Source of the DNA: Brugia malayi
Lineage: Eukaryota > Nematoda > Chromadorea > Rhabditida > Onchocercidae
Length of the DNA: 64,000 bases
Direction of reading: 5' to 3'
NCBI RefSeq assembly: GCF_000002995.4
Contig: NW_025062475.1
Location: forward strand, 12,990,687 to 13,054,686
Numbering within the stretch: the stretch's first letter is position 1; the number at the start of each line of letters is the position of its first letter. The notes beneath the pieces were generated by a model, which was not told the origin of the DNA, did not search any database, and saw only the letters and a program-made list of their open reading frames with translations. Made by a program: the position numbers and the translations under genes. Of this stretch, positions 47,701 through 60,023 are shown piece after piece.

Positions 47701-48481
47701 ACACTGGATAAGACAAGGACGATTCTTAGAATATGGAGAATATAAAGGAAATTTATATGGTACACTTGCTGATTCGGTTCATGCTGTTATCAAACAAGGT
47801 ACGATGTTAGTAATGAATGATCCATATTTTTATTTAAAAAAAAAAAAAAAAAATGGGAAAAGAATTTAAATAGAACATTGTCATTATTATTACTTTAATT
47901 CATTTTCAGGTCGCATACCTGTTCTGAATACACATCCTTTGGCATTACGGATTTTGCGCTCGAAAGTGTTCAAATCTTTCGTTATTTTTGTTAAACCACC
48001 GCCATTTGATATTTTAAAGGTATTTGGCAGCATGAAACTACTTTTGACTAATTTTTATTTGGATTTGCTTCAGGACATGATTACTATAAATAATTGGATA
48101 GGGTGTTCCGACTGTAATGTATGAGTTTTTGTAAATTTTATTCTAATGCTTTTTCTTCATTAACTTGTTGATAATCTTAGGAATGTTATGAGTGTTAAAG
48201 TTACTTTCTAGGAAACTCGACGTCAGCATCGTGCACGAAACTTGCAAGCTACAGATTCTGGTCATCATGGTACATCAACACCAATATCAGTTCGCGGATT
48301 TACAGATTCAGAATTTGAACAAATGATCTCAGCTGGTGAACAGCTTTTTCAGATCTATGGACATATGTTTGATCATGTGTTGACAAATGCTAATTTCGAG
48401 GCTTCATTTGAGCAATTACGAAACATAGTAAATAAATTAGAGCATGAACCAACATGGGTACCTTCCGATTGGGTCGATTAA
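44732..48481 (+). CDS. MPP/PALS1-type MAGUK scaffold protein
   Basis: Ten exons: 44732-44907, 45087-45201, 45390-45614, 46063-46239, 46428-46593, 46722-46846, 47107-47282, 47647-47798, 47910-48019, 48212-48481, giving 563 residues with consistent phase. An L27-like helical N terminus covers about residues 5-110. The PDZ domain follows (IKLVRLVKGNEALGATI as carboxylate-binding loop region, GDRVLEVNGVSV). The SH3 domain has RALIDYSGSRD, HWWQARS and GVIPSEE. The guanylate-kinase-like domain has GPPGVGRNELKKRL, HTSRPRR, FLEYGEYKGNLYG and the C-terminal WVPSDWV. The GK P-loop lacks the lysine of true kinases, as is usual in MAGUKs. The PDZ and C terminus look closest to MPP5/PALS1 (Stardust; MAGU-2 in C. 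elegans), a partner of Crumbs in apical polarity, though MPP2/6-type is not excluded. Exon 47647 is joined by the acceptor ATTGCAG, chosen because nearer AGs give a stop. Confidence 0.88.
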
Positions 48482-50545
48482 TAAAATAAGAAGTATGTGT
48501 CAACATCTTGCCAATTTGTAGCACATGTTCTGGGGTTATTTATTTTTTTTTATTATTTATGAAATTCCTTTATCATTCCTTAACAATATAATCTGATTCT
48601 GTTTTTTTTTCCTGTTTTTCAGGACATATTAGTAACCTGTTTTATTAAGGTGATATATCTTAAGTAACAACTTAACCACGTTTCTCATTTTAATGTTTTG
48701 TGATATATTTTTATAACTGCCACAATGAATAATTTACGGTCAGATTAGGCACTATTAATAATATACTGTTGGTCACTGTAGGTCAAAGTTAATTTAAATC
48801 ATAGGATCTTATAACTAATCCTTTGAGATTTTTTCCGGTATTGAAAAGATTGTTTATCGGTTTTATTCTTTTGATTTTGTTTGGATTTGTGAGCTCCTAT
48901 CTTTTCTAGTATGTGAAGTGTTTCATTGTTTTGATATTCATTCCACTTCTTTTCAATCTCTGTATTTGTTCCGACAGAAGACCATTACAAAATTCTTTTG
49001 TTTTCAGATAATTTTAACCTTAGCCAATTTTTTTTTTTATCATTCCTAGTCAGTTTAAAAGAGTTACTTTTATGCGTTAGGATGAAAAAAGATTATGCAC
49101 ATAATGAGGGAAGGATTCGTAGTGTATTTCGGTTGAGCAATATTCTGAAAAATTTCCTCACAAATACTAAAAAAGTCTAGTGTTATCTTTTTGATGATTG
49201 CTAATTTATATTGCTTTCCTGATAATTATCTAGCTAATAATTGCCGAATTTTACCTAGCTAATAATTACCGAACGTTAGTTACATATATGTCGTAAAGAA
49301 AGAAAATGCGACCAGTTAAAATATTTTATAAAATGCATTGGAGACAGTAGTTTGTTATGAGTGAGAAAAAGGATTTATATTTGTTACTTTTTTTTTTTTA
49401 TGGGCTCAATTTGATTTTTATTGCTTTATTCCTTCCTGCAACAATATTCCATTTATAAATTTTGGTGCTGTTTATGTTGTTGCTGTAAGCTGTGCCGTTT
49501 TTTCTTGCCATTCAAATTGAAAATGATAAATATCAATCAATTCATTCATTTTCTTAGCGTCAGAAAGAAATGAACTAATATTATTTTATTATTATCAAAA
49601 GAGGGACTGTGTAATTCATTGTATAATTTCAATTTTAGAATTCATTTCAAATTAGGATTGGAGAATTTTTAGCTAATGTAATAATCTCCTTTCTCCTTTC
49701 ATTTGCATGTAAATGAGATGGAATGACATTATGATAAATATAATGTAAATGAAAGAATGAATGCACAATTCTTTTCATTAAGTTTTGATTATTCCTGATT
49801 TGATTTCAAGAATATTCAGAGTAGTATTCTTCAGAAAAATTCATATATTTATTTGTGCTATTGCTATTCAATGCATATTATTGTTCTATCATATCATTAG
49901 CTGAGTAGTATTTAACAAATGTCGATTTTGCATCAGCAATGTTAGTTATCATTTGAATTAAATTTTGTTATATGAGATAATTTCTTTTAAAACCAAGAAT
50001 TTTTTTTTTTTTTTTTTTAATTCTTGTTAAACTAATCAGTAATTAGGTTGTGAATAACTTGTGCAAAAACTACACAATGCTAATTTTATTTTAATTAGCA
50101 GTCTAATGCATGAGTAGTAGTTTCAGTTTGCTATATGCAATTTTTTTTTTATTTTAAATTTATTTTATTTTTTTTTTTTTTTTTTTTTTTTTTGAGATGT
50201 CTCTTATTCATCCATTATCATTCTGTTTGTTAATGAGTTCATCTAAATTTGACTCTATAAAATATCAATTTTTTTTTTTTTTTTTTCTTTTGATCGAATT
50301 TGATCGTTATAAATAAATATTGTTATAATAACAGAGATCTTATGAATATATTAGATAAACATAATAAGAATACATATAATCCATACATACAAATATTATA
50401 ATTTTTACTCAACCAAATTTTATCATTTTATATTGCACAGTTAATAAATACGAATGATTATTGCATAACTCATTCAATTTTCCTAATTTGCTATTATAAA
50501 AAAATATATATATATATATTAAATTATTATCATTTATTATTACTG
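48482..50545. other. Convergent intergenic region
   Basis: About 2 kb between the MAGUK stop and the receptor stop on the other strand. It includes probable 3' UTRs, several poly(T) tracts and an (AT)n run near 50500-50519. The open frame at 48998-49180 shows no domain and is not annotated. No gene recognised. Confidence 0.5.
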
Positions 50546-53500
50546 TTATGATCGTGACATTTTGAGAAATAGCAATCGAGCAAGGATACGTTTAAAAGCT
50601 GTTCGAAAATCATTCGAAAAGACAGTATAAATGATAGGATTAAGTGCTGAATTCAAATAACCTATAATTTAAATGAAAATAAAAATGAAAAAAATTTAGT
50701 GGATACATTTTATATCAGATTATTTTTGTATAAATTTATAAAAATAAAAATTTTCTAATTTATTAATTATTACTAACCTAACCAATTGGTAATAGATTCC
50801 AATAATATTGGTATTTCACATCGACATATTGGTCGATAAAGTGATACTAGAAAAAATGGTGTCCAACAGGCTACAAATGTTCCCGTAATAATAGCAAGCG
50901 TACGCCATGCTCTACGTTCACGTTTCATTTCTGCATTCTCTTTAAAACATCCTTTCCTTTTCCTCATAGAAGCATTCATTTTTTTCTGTTGATTTTTATC
51001 ATTTGCTACAAATAAAAAAAAAAAAAAAAAGTTATCACGTAACAAATTTTTTTTTTTTTTTTTTGAAATATATGAATTTAATTTTATTTATACAAAAGAT
51101 TAATTTTTATGAAAAAAAAAAAAAATAATAATTAATAATTATCTATTTGTAAATATATATATATTTTTTTTTTAAATTTTCTATCTAAATTATTTTTTCC
51201 CTTACTTGTTTTTCTTTTCTTTTTTCTTCTTTCAATCAATTTTTTATCAAATATTTTTATATTCTTATAACTAGCTAATATTCTTATGATTAGTTGAATG
51301 CAAATTTGATATGTCTAGTAGTTAATTCCCACTGGAATAAAATTTCATTATTTCAAACCAAGAAATTATGCATTCAATGAAAAATAGATTTTTTAAAAAA
51401 AAGCAAAAAAATAAAATAAAAATAAAAATAAAAACTTGATTGTAGTGGTGTTTCAATTGAATCACATTGATGTTCTCCTTGAAATGTTTGATTAGTAGTA
51501 CTAACTTGAATCATTTCATTTCCTTTGCTCAAATTTGCATTTGTTTCTGTTCTTGACTATAAAATTTGATAGTATATGTTAAATAATTTATCAAAATGAT
51601 ATGATAAATCTTTAGCTATATGAATATATTACTCTTTTTTTTGAAATATTTTTTCTGTATTTTATTTTTTTTTTTTTTTTTTTGCTCATTTCAATTTTGC
51701 TAAATTTATGGAAAATTGATAAAAAATGAAAAAAAAAAAAAAAAATCAGAAAAATTCATAAAAAATGAAAAAAATTATGAAAAAAGAAACAATTCATTAA
51801 AAACATATAAAAAAAGAAAAAATTCATTAAAGAAAAAAAAAATAAAAAAAAAAGTAATAACGAATGATTTTTTGTTTCCATTGTTTATTTTAATTATCAT
51901 TAATTTGAAAATAAGATTTTGTTTTGTTTTGTTTTTTTTTTTTTTTTTTTTTTTTTTTTGAAATTTTAAAATTAAGCAATAATTATACTTACCTTTAAAA
52001 GATTTCCACATTGCTCTTGAATTTTGGTATCACGTTGTGAATAATTAATAGTTTTACGACGTTCACGTTCACGTTTGAAACGACTTTTTGCCGTAAGCAT
52101 AATTTTATAATAAATAGATATGATAGCACATAATGGAATGTAAAATGCAGTTGCTGTGCTAAATATCTGTAATTCATTTACACTTTTTACTTAATATTTG
52201 ATAATTAAATATGCAAATTATATTTTATTAAAAAAAAAAAAAAAAGTTTGTACTATTTCAAAATAAATGCTATTGTCATCTGTTTTAAAATTCTTTAATT
52301 TTTTTTTTCACATAGATTATTAATTAATTAACATATTAGATAAATTAGCACATATAAGCATTTTAAACTTCTTTTGGCTATATAAATATGTAATTTTTTT
52401 TTTTTACATAGAATAAAAAATTTAATTTACAAATTTTACTTATTACTATTATTTCTTTAATAACATACAACACAGAGCCTTTCAGTCTAACACTATCAAC
52501 ATTTGAACGATATCTAAATTTTTTTTTTTATCTCCTTTTAAATATCTAAAAACGAAATTTTCTTAATTTCTAGAAAAATGATAAACAAAAGAGGAATTAG
52601 ATGAAATTTAAATAAAATCATAAAATATAATTTATTGTCAATGGTCAAAAAAATATCTAAAAATAATTTTTTTTTTCCTTAATTTCTAGAAAAATGATAA
52701 ACAAAAAAGGAATTAGTTGAAATTTAAATAAATTCATAAAACATAATTTATTATCAATGGTCATTGATCAAATAAGTTATCTCTTATTTATTATAATTAT
52801 AAATTGTTTCCTAATACAAAGCTCATTTTTATTATTTAATAACTTGGCCCAAGTGCTATTCATAAAATCATGAAATAGAAATTGAACTAATCTTCCATAA
52901 ACAAATAAACATATCATTTCCTTAGATAAACAAATAAACATATCATTTCCTTAGATAAACAAATAAACATATCATTTTTCCTTAGATAAACAAAAAACAA
53001 AATTATTATAATATTTATCAATCAGTATCTCAAATAAAATAAATCTTTTTTTTTTTTTTGAATTAATTGTTTTTCTTATTTATTTTAAAGTTTATTTGTT
53101 ATGCTTCAAAAAAAAAAAAAACATTTACTCAGATGTGATTGCTTTTATCATTTAAAAGGATCAATAAATTTTTTTATTTTTATTTTTTTACTTTTTTTTT
53201 AAAATATATTTTTTTAATTACAAATCATTTTCTTTAACTTTACCCTCACAAGAAAAAAAAAATTATATTTTAAAAAAGTTATTCAAAGAAAAAAAAAAAA
53301 AAAGAGAGAAAAACATGTCGTTAAAATCTATTTAAAATATTTTCCTATTTATTCTTTAATCTCATTTCTTTGTATCATCACTTCATGCATTATTTTTTTT
53401 TTCATACATTTTGAAAATAATAAAAACAAAAAATCATTTAAAAAAATTAAAAAATTTCCCTATCAAAAAAAAAAAAAAAAAAAGAAAGAAAGAAAAAATG

Positions 53501-54069
53501 TTTGTTCATTTAAATGAAAATAAATTTTAATGATTATGTATTTTTCTAAAGTTTTAATTTGTCGTCTACATTTTTTTTTTTCTTCTCACAATAATATTTC
53601 CTTTTTTTTTGATGCTAATAAATGATAATAATTAAACATTATTTAGTTCTATCAATAATTATTATCACAACATTACAATCAATTATCATTTGCTAAATGT
53701 AGAACAGATAACTAATTAAATCTCTTTGCTTATGTAAAACAAATTTACCTGTAAATAAATAATTAAAAAAAAAAAAAAAAAAAGGAGGGAAGGAGGGAGG
53801 GAAGGGAAAGTTTAAAAGAAATAAACATAATAATTTTACCTGATAACTTATTTGTTGACTAATAAGGCATACATGTTGCTCTATTACCCGTCGATAAAAA
53901 TCATTATCTTTCCAACCAAATATTGGCGCTAATGAAATAAGTAATGATAAGAGCCAAATAATCCCTAACATGCCGAATATACGATGTGGTGTACGATTTT
54001 GTACATATGAAACATCCGTAACACTCCAATAACGATCTAATGCTGAAATAAATAATCAATTTTTCTTCG

Positions 54070-54100
<31 letters not shown>

Positions 54101-57100
54101 AAAGAAATTTAGGTACAGGTAAAAAATAAGAAGTTATTTTTGTAAATAAATAGTCAATTTTTATTAGAAAATTTAGATTTACAAATAAATAATCAATTTT
54201 TATTAGAAAAATTTAGATTTACAAATAAATAATCAATTTTTATTAGAAAATTTAGATTTACAAATAAATAATCAATTTTTATTAGAAAATTTAGATTTAC
54301 AAATAAATAATCAATTTTTATTATAAAATTTAGATTTACAAATAAATAATCAATTTTTATTATAAAATTTAGATTTACAAATAAATAATCAATTTTTATT
54401 AGAAAATTTAGATTTACAAATAAATAATCAATTTTTATTGGAAAATTTAGGTTTACAAATAAATAATCAATTTTTATTGGAAAATTTAGGTTTACAAATA
54501 AATAATCAATTTTTATTGGAAAATTTAGGTTTACAAATAAATAATCAATTTTTATTGGAAAATTTAGGTTTACAAATAAATAATCAATTTTTATTGGAAA
54601 ATTTAGGTTTACAAATAAATATTTTCATTGGAAAATTTAGATACAGGTAAAAAAAAGAAAACAAGAAGTTATTTTTGTAAATAAATAGTCAATTTTTATT
54701 AGAAAATTTAGATTTACAAATTAATAATCAATTTTTATTAGAAAATTTAGATTTACAAATTAATAATCAATTTTTATTATAAAATTTAGGTTTACAAATA
54801 AATAATCAATTTTTATTATAAAATTTAGGTTTACAAATAAATATTTTCATTGGAAAATTTAAATACAGGTAAAAAAAAAAAAAAACGAAAGAAGAAAGTT
54901 ATTTTTACAAAGTATTAAATTACTTTACCTATTGCAACTAAATGAAGAATTGAGCTTGTACATACTAATACATCAATGCTAATCCAAAAGTCACATAATT
55001 CTACGCCAAATGTCCACGCACGTGTTACTGTTGACCAAGCACCTAATGGTGTCACTATTACACCTACCTGGAAATTAAAAATGTAATATCAAATTTAAAT
55101 ACATTTCGAGCGAAATACTTAAAATGAATGTTTTTTTTTAATTTAAATATTTAAATTTTATCGTAATTGTAAGAAGTAAAATAATAAACGTAAAATTAAG
55201 TAAAATTAATCAAATAATCTAATTAGCATTTTTAATCATTTATACTAAAAAGCAAAAAAATAGTTTTTTTTTTTTATAATTAAAAAAAAAAAATTTTACA
55301 CTTATTACAACATTAATTTTTTGTTTTAATTTTTTCTCATGCACAAAAAAAAAAATTTTATTTCTTAAACAAAATATTGCAGAGAAAAAAAAAAAAAAGA
55401 AAACTTTATTTTTTTTTTTTTAATTTATTAAAAAATTTAAACTAACTAATAAATCAGTGAGTGCTCTTATAAAAACATTAATTTTTGTTTTTGTTTTTTT
55501 CGTTTTCTAATGCAATAACTTAATTTCTTCCAAAAAAAAAAAATAAATAAATAAATAAATTATAATTTAAAGTAATAAAAAAAAAAAAATCAAAAAAAAA
55601 TTTAAACTAACTAATAAATCAGCAATAGCAAGCGAAAATATAAGATAATATTGTGGTCGAGCTTTGAGATCACGTTCAGTTAGAATTGCAACAATAACAA
55701 ATAAATTTCCAATGATACATCCCAAAATGAGTACAACTAAAAGCGCTCCAATAATTGCCATCTATAAATTTATGCTAATTTTATTTACATTAATTTAAGT
55801 TAAATCAATTTTTAATTTAATATAAATTTATTTAAATTGATTTGAGTTAAATCAATTTTTAATTTAATATAAATTTATTGACATTAATTTAAGTTAAATC
55901 AATTTTTAATTTAATATAAATTTTTTATTTACATTTTGAGTTAAATCGATTTTTAATTTAATCTATATATTATAATTTTTATATTAAGATTTTCTCAATT
56001 AAAATTCAAAGAAATTTGAAATTTTTAAAGCTAATTTTATTTACATTAATTTAAGTTAAATCAATTTTTAATTTAATATAAATTTATTTAAATTGATTTG
56101 AGTTAAATCAATTTTTAATTTAATATAAATTTATTGACATTGATTTGAGTTAAATCAATTTTTAATTTAATATAAATTTTTATTTACATTGATTTGAGTT
56201 AAATCAATTTTTAATTTAATATAAATTTTTTATTTACATTGATTTGAGTTAAATCAATTTTTAATTTAATATAAATTTATTTAAATTGATTTAAGTTAAA
56301 TCAATTTTTAATTTAATATAAATTTATTGACATTAATTTAAGTTAAATCAATTTTTAATTTAATATAAATTTTTTATTTACATTTTGAGTTAAATCGATT
56401 TTTAATTTAATCTATATATTATAATTTTTATATTAAGATTTTCTCAATTAAAATTCAAAGAAATTTGAAATTTTTAAAGCTAATTTTATTTACATTAATT
56501 TAAGTTAAATCAATTTTTAATTAAATATAAATTTATTTAAATTGATTTGAGTTAAATCAATTTTTAATTTAATATAAATTTATTGACATTGATTTGAGTT
56601 AAATCAATTTTTAATTTAATATAAATTTTTATTTACATTGATTTGAGTTAAATCAATTTTTAATTTAATATAAATTTTTTATTTACATTGATTTGAGTTA
56701 AATCGATTTTTAATTTAATCTATATATTATGATTTTTATATTAAAATTTTCTCAATTAAAATTCAAAGAAATTTGAAATTTTTAAAGCTAATTTTATTTA
56801 CATTAATTTAAGTTAAATCAATTTTTAATTTAATATAAATTTATTGACATTGATTTGAGTTAAATCAATTTTTAATTTAATATAAATTTATTGACATTGA
56901 TTTGAGTTAAATCAATTTTTAATTTAATATAAATTTTTTATTTACATTTTGAGTTAAATCGATTTTTAATTTAATCTATATATTATAATTTTTATATTAA
57001 GATTTTCTCAATTAAAATTCAAAGAAATTTTAAATTTTTAAAGCTAATTTTATTTACATTAATTTAAGTCAAATCAATTTTTAAAGTAATCTATATATTA

Positions 57101-58455
57101 TGGTTGTATTAAAATTTTTTCAATTAAAATTCAAAAAAATTTAAAATTTTAAAATTTAATAACATTATCAGCTATTAATTACTATTATTTCTACTTCTCA
57201 TTGAAATAATCAAAATTAGCTTTTTCATTTTTCTTTTTCAGATCAATTTGTTGTGGAAAAATTATTTGAGCTATTTCAACTATTGGCGATGGCAAATTTT
57301 TGGCTAATTTTGAGATGGCAATCTTTGGCCAATATTTGATGGCAATTTTTGGCCAATATTTGATGGCAGTTTTTGGCCAATATTATCACACTGAATGCCA
57401 AACGATAGCATTTCTCTATTAATTATGCATCTGAATTTAGCTTTTTCCCTCTCTCTCTCTCTCTCTGCCTCCCTCTCCGTCCCTCCCTCTCTCTCTCTCT
57501 CTTTAATAAAACATATTTCGACGATATCTATTAAAATGCTTTATGCGAACAACTGTGAATGTTATATCTCTAAGAAATCTCAGAGATTAGATGGATATTT
57601 TGATATCATTTTTAATTTATTTGTTTATTGATATTATATTGTTGCAATATGTAAATAAAAATTTATGTAATTTTTACAAATTACCATTACAAATCTTTTA
57701 ATCATATAACATTTTCAAATATATTTAATTTTAATTAAAATATTTAAGGTATTAATTAATGATTAGTTAATTATACAAAATTACTATTACAAATCTTTTA
57801 ATCATATAACATTTTCAAATATATTTAATTTTTATTAAAATATTTAAGGTATTAATTAATGATTAGTTAATTATACAAAATTACTATTACAAATCTTTTA
57901 ATCATATAACATTTTCAAATATATTTAATTTTAATTAAATATATTTAAGGTATTAATTAATGATTAGTTAATTATACAAAATTACTATTACAAATCTTTT
58001 AATCATATAACATTTTCAAATATATTTAATTTTAATTAAATATATTTAAGGTATTAATTAAACATTTATTGTATAAAGAAAAATGGAATGTTTATTTAAG
58101 CTAAAAAAAGAAATATTTTAACTATTCATGCATTATGAAGTATTTAAACAAGTCAAACTATAGCTAGAACAATGTTATTTATTTTCTGAAAAAAAAAATG
58201 TGTGAGAAAAAAAATACATATATATTATGATGAATGAATAAAAAAAAATTTTAAAAGATGTAAACAATTAGAATAAATAGTAAATAAAATTAGCAGCATA
58301 TCACAGATTAATACCTTCATTGCATTAGTCGTATCTGCTACTGCTACTAATTCTGTTAAATTTCGTATTGCCATAACAGATGGTAGAATAATTCCTTCAT
58401 CCAACGTAGAATTATTTGATGAAGTAGTATTTTTCATTAAATTTAATTCCATCAT
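50546..58455 (-). CDS. Biogenic amine GPCR, SER-4 (5-HT1)-like
   Basis: Eight exons on the minus strand: 58455-58315, 55761-55612, 55067-54929, 54042-53840, 52166-51993, 51556-51436, 51005-50778, 50661-50546, giving 423 residues with consistent phase and a TAA stop. A short N terminus has sequons ([12 protein letters not shown]). The helices keep amine-receptor landmarks: GNLFVIVA and SLAIADLL (helices 1-2), [14 protein letters not shown] with the helix-3 amine-binding Asp, [17 protein letters not shown] (DRY motif), [12 protein letters not shown] (helix 4), [10 protein letters not shown] (helix 5), a basic third loop ending in [14 protein letters not shown] (helix 6) and [13 protein letters not shown] (helix 7). 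The closest family I recall is nematode SER-4, a Gi/o-coupled serotonin receptor; octopamine or tyramine receptors share many of these motifs. The C-terminal tail is short. The start is the first ATG in frame at 58455 and a second ATG follows directly. Confidence 0.88.
52920..52999 (+). repeat. Short tandem repeat, intron of the amine receptor
   Basis: Three copies of AAACATATCATTTCCTTAGA plus TAAACAAAT, period about 29-30 bp. Just upstream, two ~100-bp near-copies (about 52562-52655 and 52680-52770) share TTTCTAGAAAAATGATAAAC. Confidence 0.75.
54128..54870 (+). repeat. 39-bp tandem array, intron of the amine receptor
   Basis: About 18 copies of AATCAATTTTTATTAGAAAA plus TTTAGATTTACAAATAAAT, period 39, with variants grouped in blocks (TTAGAAAA, TTATAAAA, TTGGAAAA). 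Two larger blocks are separated by AGGTAAAAAAAAG-like joints near 54645 and 54868. Because 39 is a multiple of three, one frame stays open (54438-54650), but this is a repeat artefact. Confidence 0.92.
55768..57150 (+). repeat. Nested satellite of ~47-bp units, intron of the amine receptor
   Basis: Many copies of a unit around GTTAAATCAATTTTTAATTT followed by AATATAAATTTATT, spacing about 47 bp. They are grouped into larger blocks that each end in a separate segment (TCTATATATTATAATTTTTA through AAAGCTAATTTTATTTACAT), which recurs near 55960, 56400, 56710 and 56975. This is a higher-order repeat of roughly 260-440 bp. Confidence 0.88.
57447..57503 (+). repeat. (CT)n-rich microsatellite
   Basis: CCTCTCTCTCTCTCTCTCTG, then interrupted CCTCCCTCTC and CTCTCT blocks, in the first intron of the amine receptor. 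Confidence 0.9.
57680..58065 (+). repeat. 100-bp tandem array, first intron of the amine receptor
   Basis: Four copies of a ~100-bp unit containing AAATCTTTTAATCATATAAC, starting near 57691, 57791, 57891 and 57992. Units are nearly identical, with a two-base difference in the later ones (TTAAATATATTTAAGG). Confidence 0.92.
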
Positions 58456-59986
58456 TATTGAAAAATTTATTTTCAATCGTTCATTTTCATTTGTTGCATT
58501 TATTCATTTTGTAAACAATAAAAACAATTATAAATATGTATATGCCATTAAATAATGAGGTAAACAAATAAAATAAATTCGTTGTTGAATTTTTCTTTTT
58601 TTCTTATTTTTTTTTTTTTTACTTTCCTGTAAATAATAATTTTAAATTTAAATTTTACATTTTAAACATCACAATGAGTTATATAGTTTGTTCAAAAACA
58701 TTTTTTAAAAAAAAAAAAAAAAAAAAAAGAAAGAAAGAAAAGCATATATGATTATGCTTTAAGAGAACACTTAATGAGTGTTTTGATCAAAAAAATTAAA
58801 AAAAAAAAAAACTTCTTTTAGTGAAATGAAAAAAAGTTTATTTCAAAGAGAGTAAAAGAGGAGAGAGAGAGAGAGGGAGAGAGGGAAGGAGAGAAAAAAA
58901 GAAAAGAATACATAAATAAATCATATCTCTAAAGCTTTACTTTATTTAGTCGTAAAGTTTAAAATAAATGAAAATATGTTGATAAATCTGCTTCATTTTG
59001 TGAAATTTTATTTCAATTAAAATAGAATATTTAAAAAAAAAATAAAATTAAATTAAACTGATATTTTTTTTAAAAAAAAAAAAAATTAGACCTTGAAAAT
59101 AATAAAATTAAAATTTATGAAATTTGAACTAATAACAAATACATGTAATTATGCAAGAAAACACTTAATCAATATTTTGATCAAAAAAAAAAAAAAAATT
59201 AAAAAGCATTTTTTAATCAATGAAAAAAAAGTTTATTTAAAAAAAAAAAAGAGAAAAAAAAAATAGTAAAAAAAAGAAGATAAATAAAATATGCAAAAGT
59301 TCAGCAATGTTAGTTCTCATCAAAATTACACAATTAAAATTTCATCTTCGAAAGTTTGAATTTTTTTTTTTTAAAAACCTTTAAATCTAACAACTAACAA
59401 ACAAAACTTCATAATTAGCATTATTGAAATGTACTCATGCATGATCAATTCACATAAACAGATAATAATTTATATCTGTGTTATTCTTTTCAAATAAAAT
59501 ATCAAAAATTAAATTAAAATTTTTTTTTTTTTTGTAAAATTTCTTTTTAAATTTTAATAAAAACTAACAAAAAAAAATAACATTTGAAAATTTATTCGTT
59601 CTACAACATATCAAAATAAGAAAAATAATGCAAATAAATAGCCAAGTTAATTAAGTCGATAACTTTTTGTTGATATATGTTGCTGAGACATTATGAATTG
59701 TTAATTTGATTTTCGACAAATATTGGAACACAAAGGTAATTACTTTATTCTCTTTCTTCTCCTTCTTCTAAATATTACTGCTAGTTTAAGTAATAATAAT
59801 TCATTCATTATTCAATAAGTTGAATTTGTTTTTTTTTTTTTTTGTGTTTTTTGTTTTTTTGTTTTTTCTTTTGTTTTGTTTTTTTGTTTTGTAAAAAATA
59901 TGAAATTAAAATTAAATCTGAAAGTATATTAAAAATATGAAAATGTTACAAAAATTTTGACTGAAAAATAAATAAATAAATGAAAA

Positions 59987-60023
<37 letters not shown>

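Noticed and set aside
51716..51961. Lys/Asn-rich frame
   Set aside because: It is produced by poly(A) and poly(T) stretches in an intron of the amine receptor.
54438..54650. 70-codon open frame encoding a perfect peptide repeat
   Set aside because: It arises from the 39-bp intronic array, whose period is a multiple of three. It lies antisense in an intron and has no start context.
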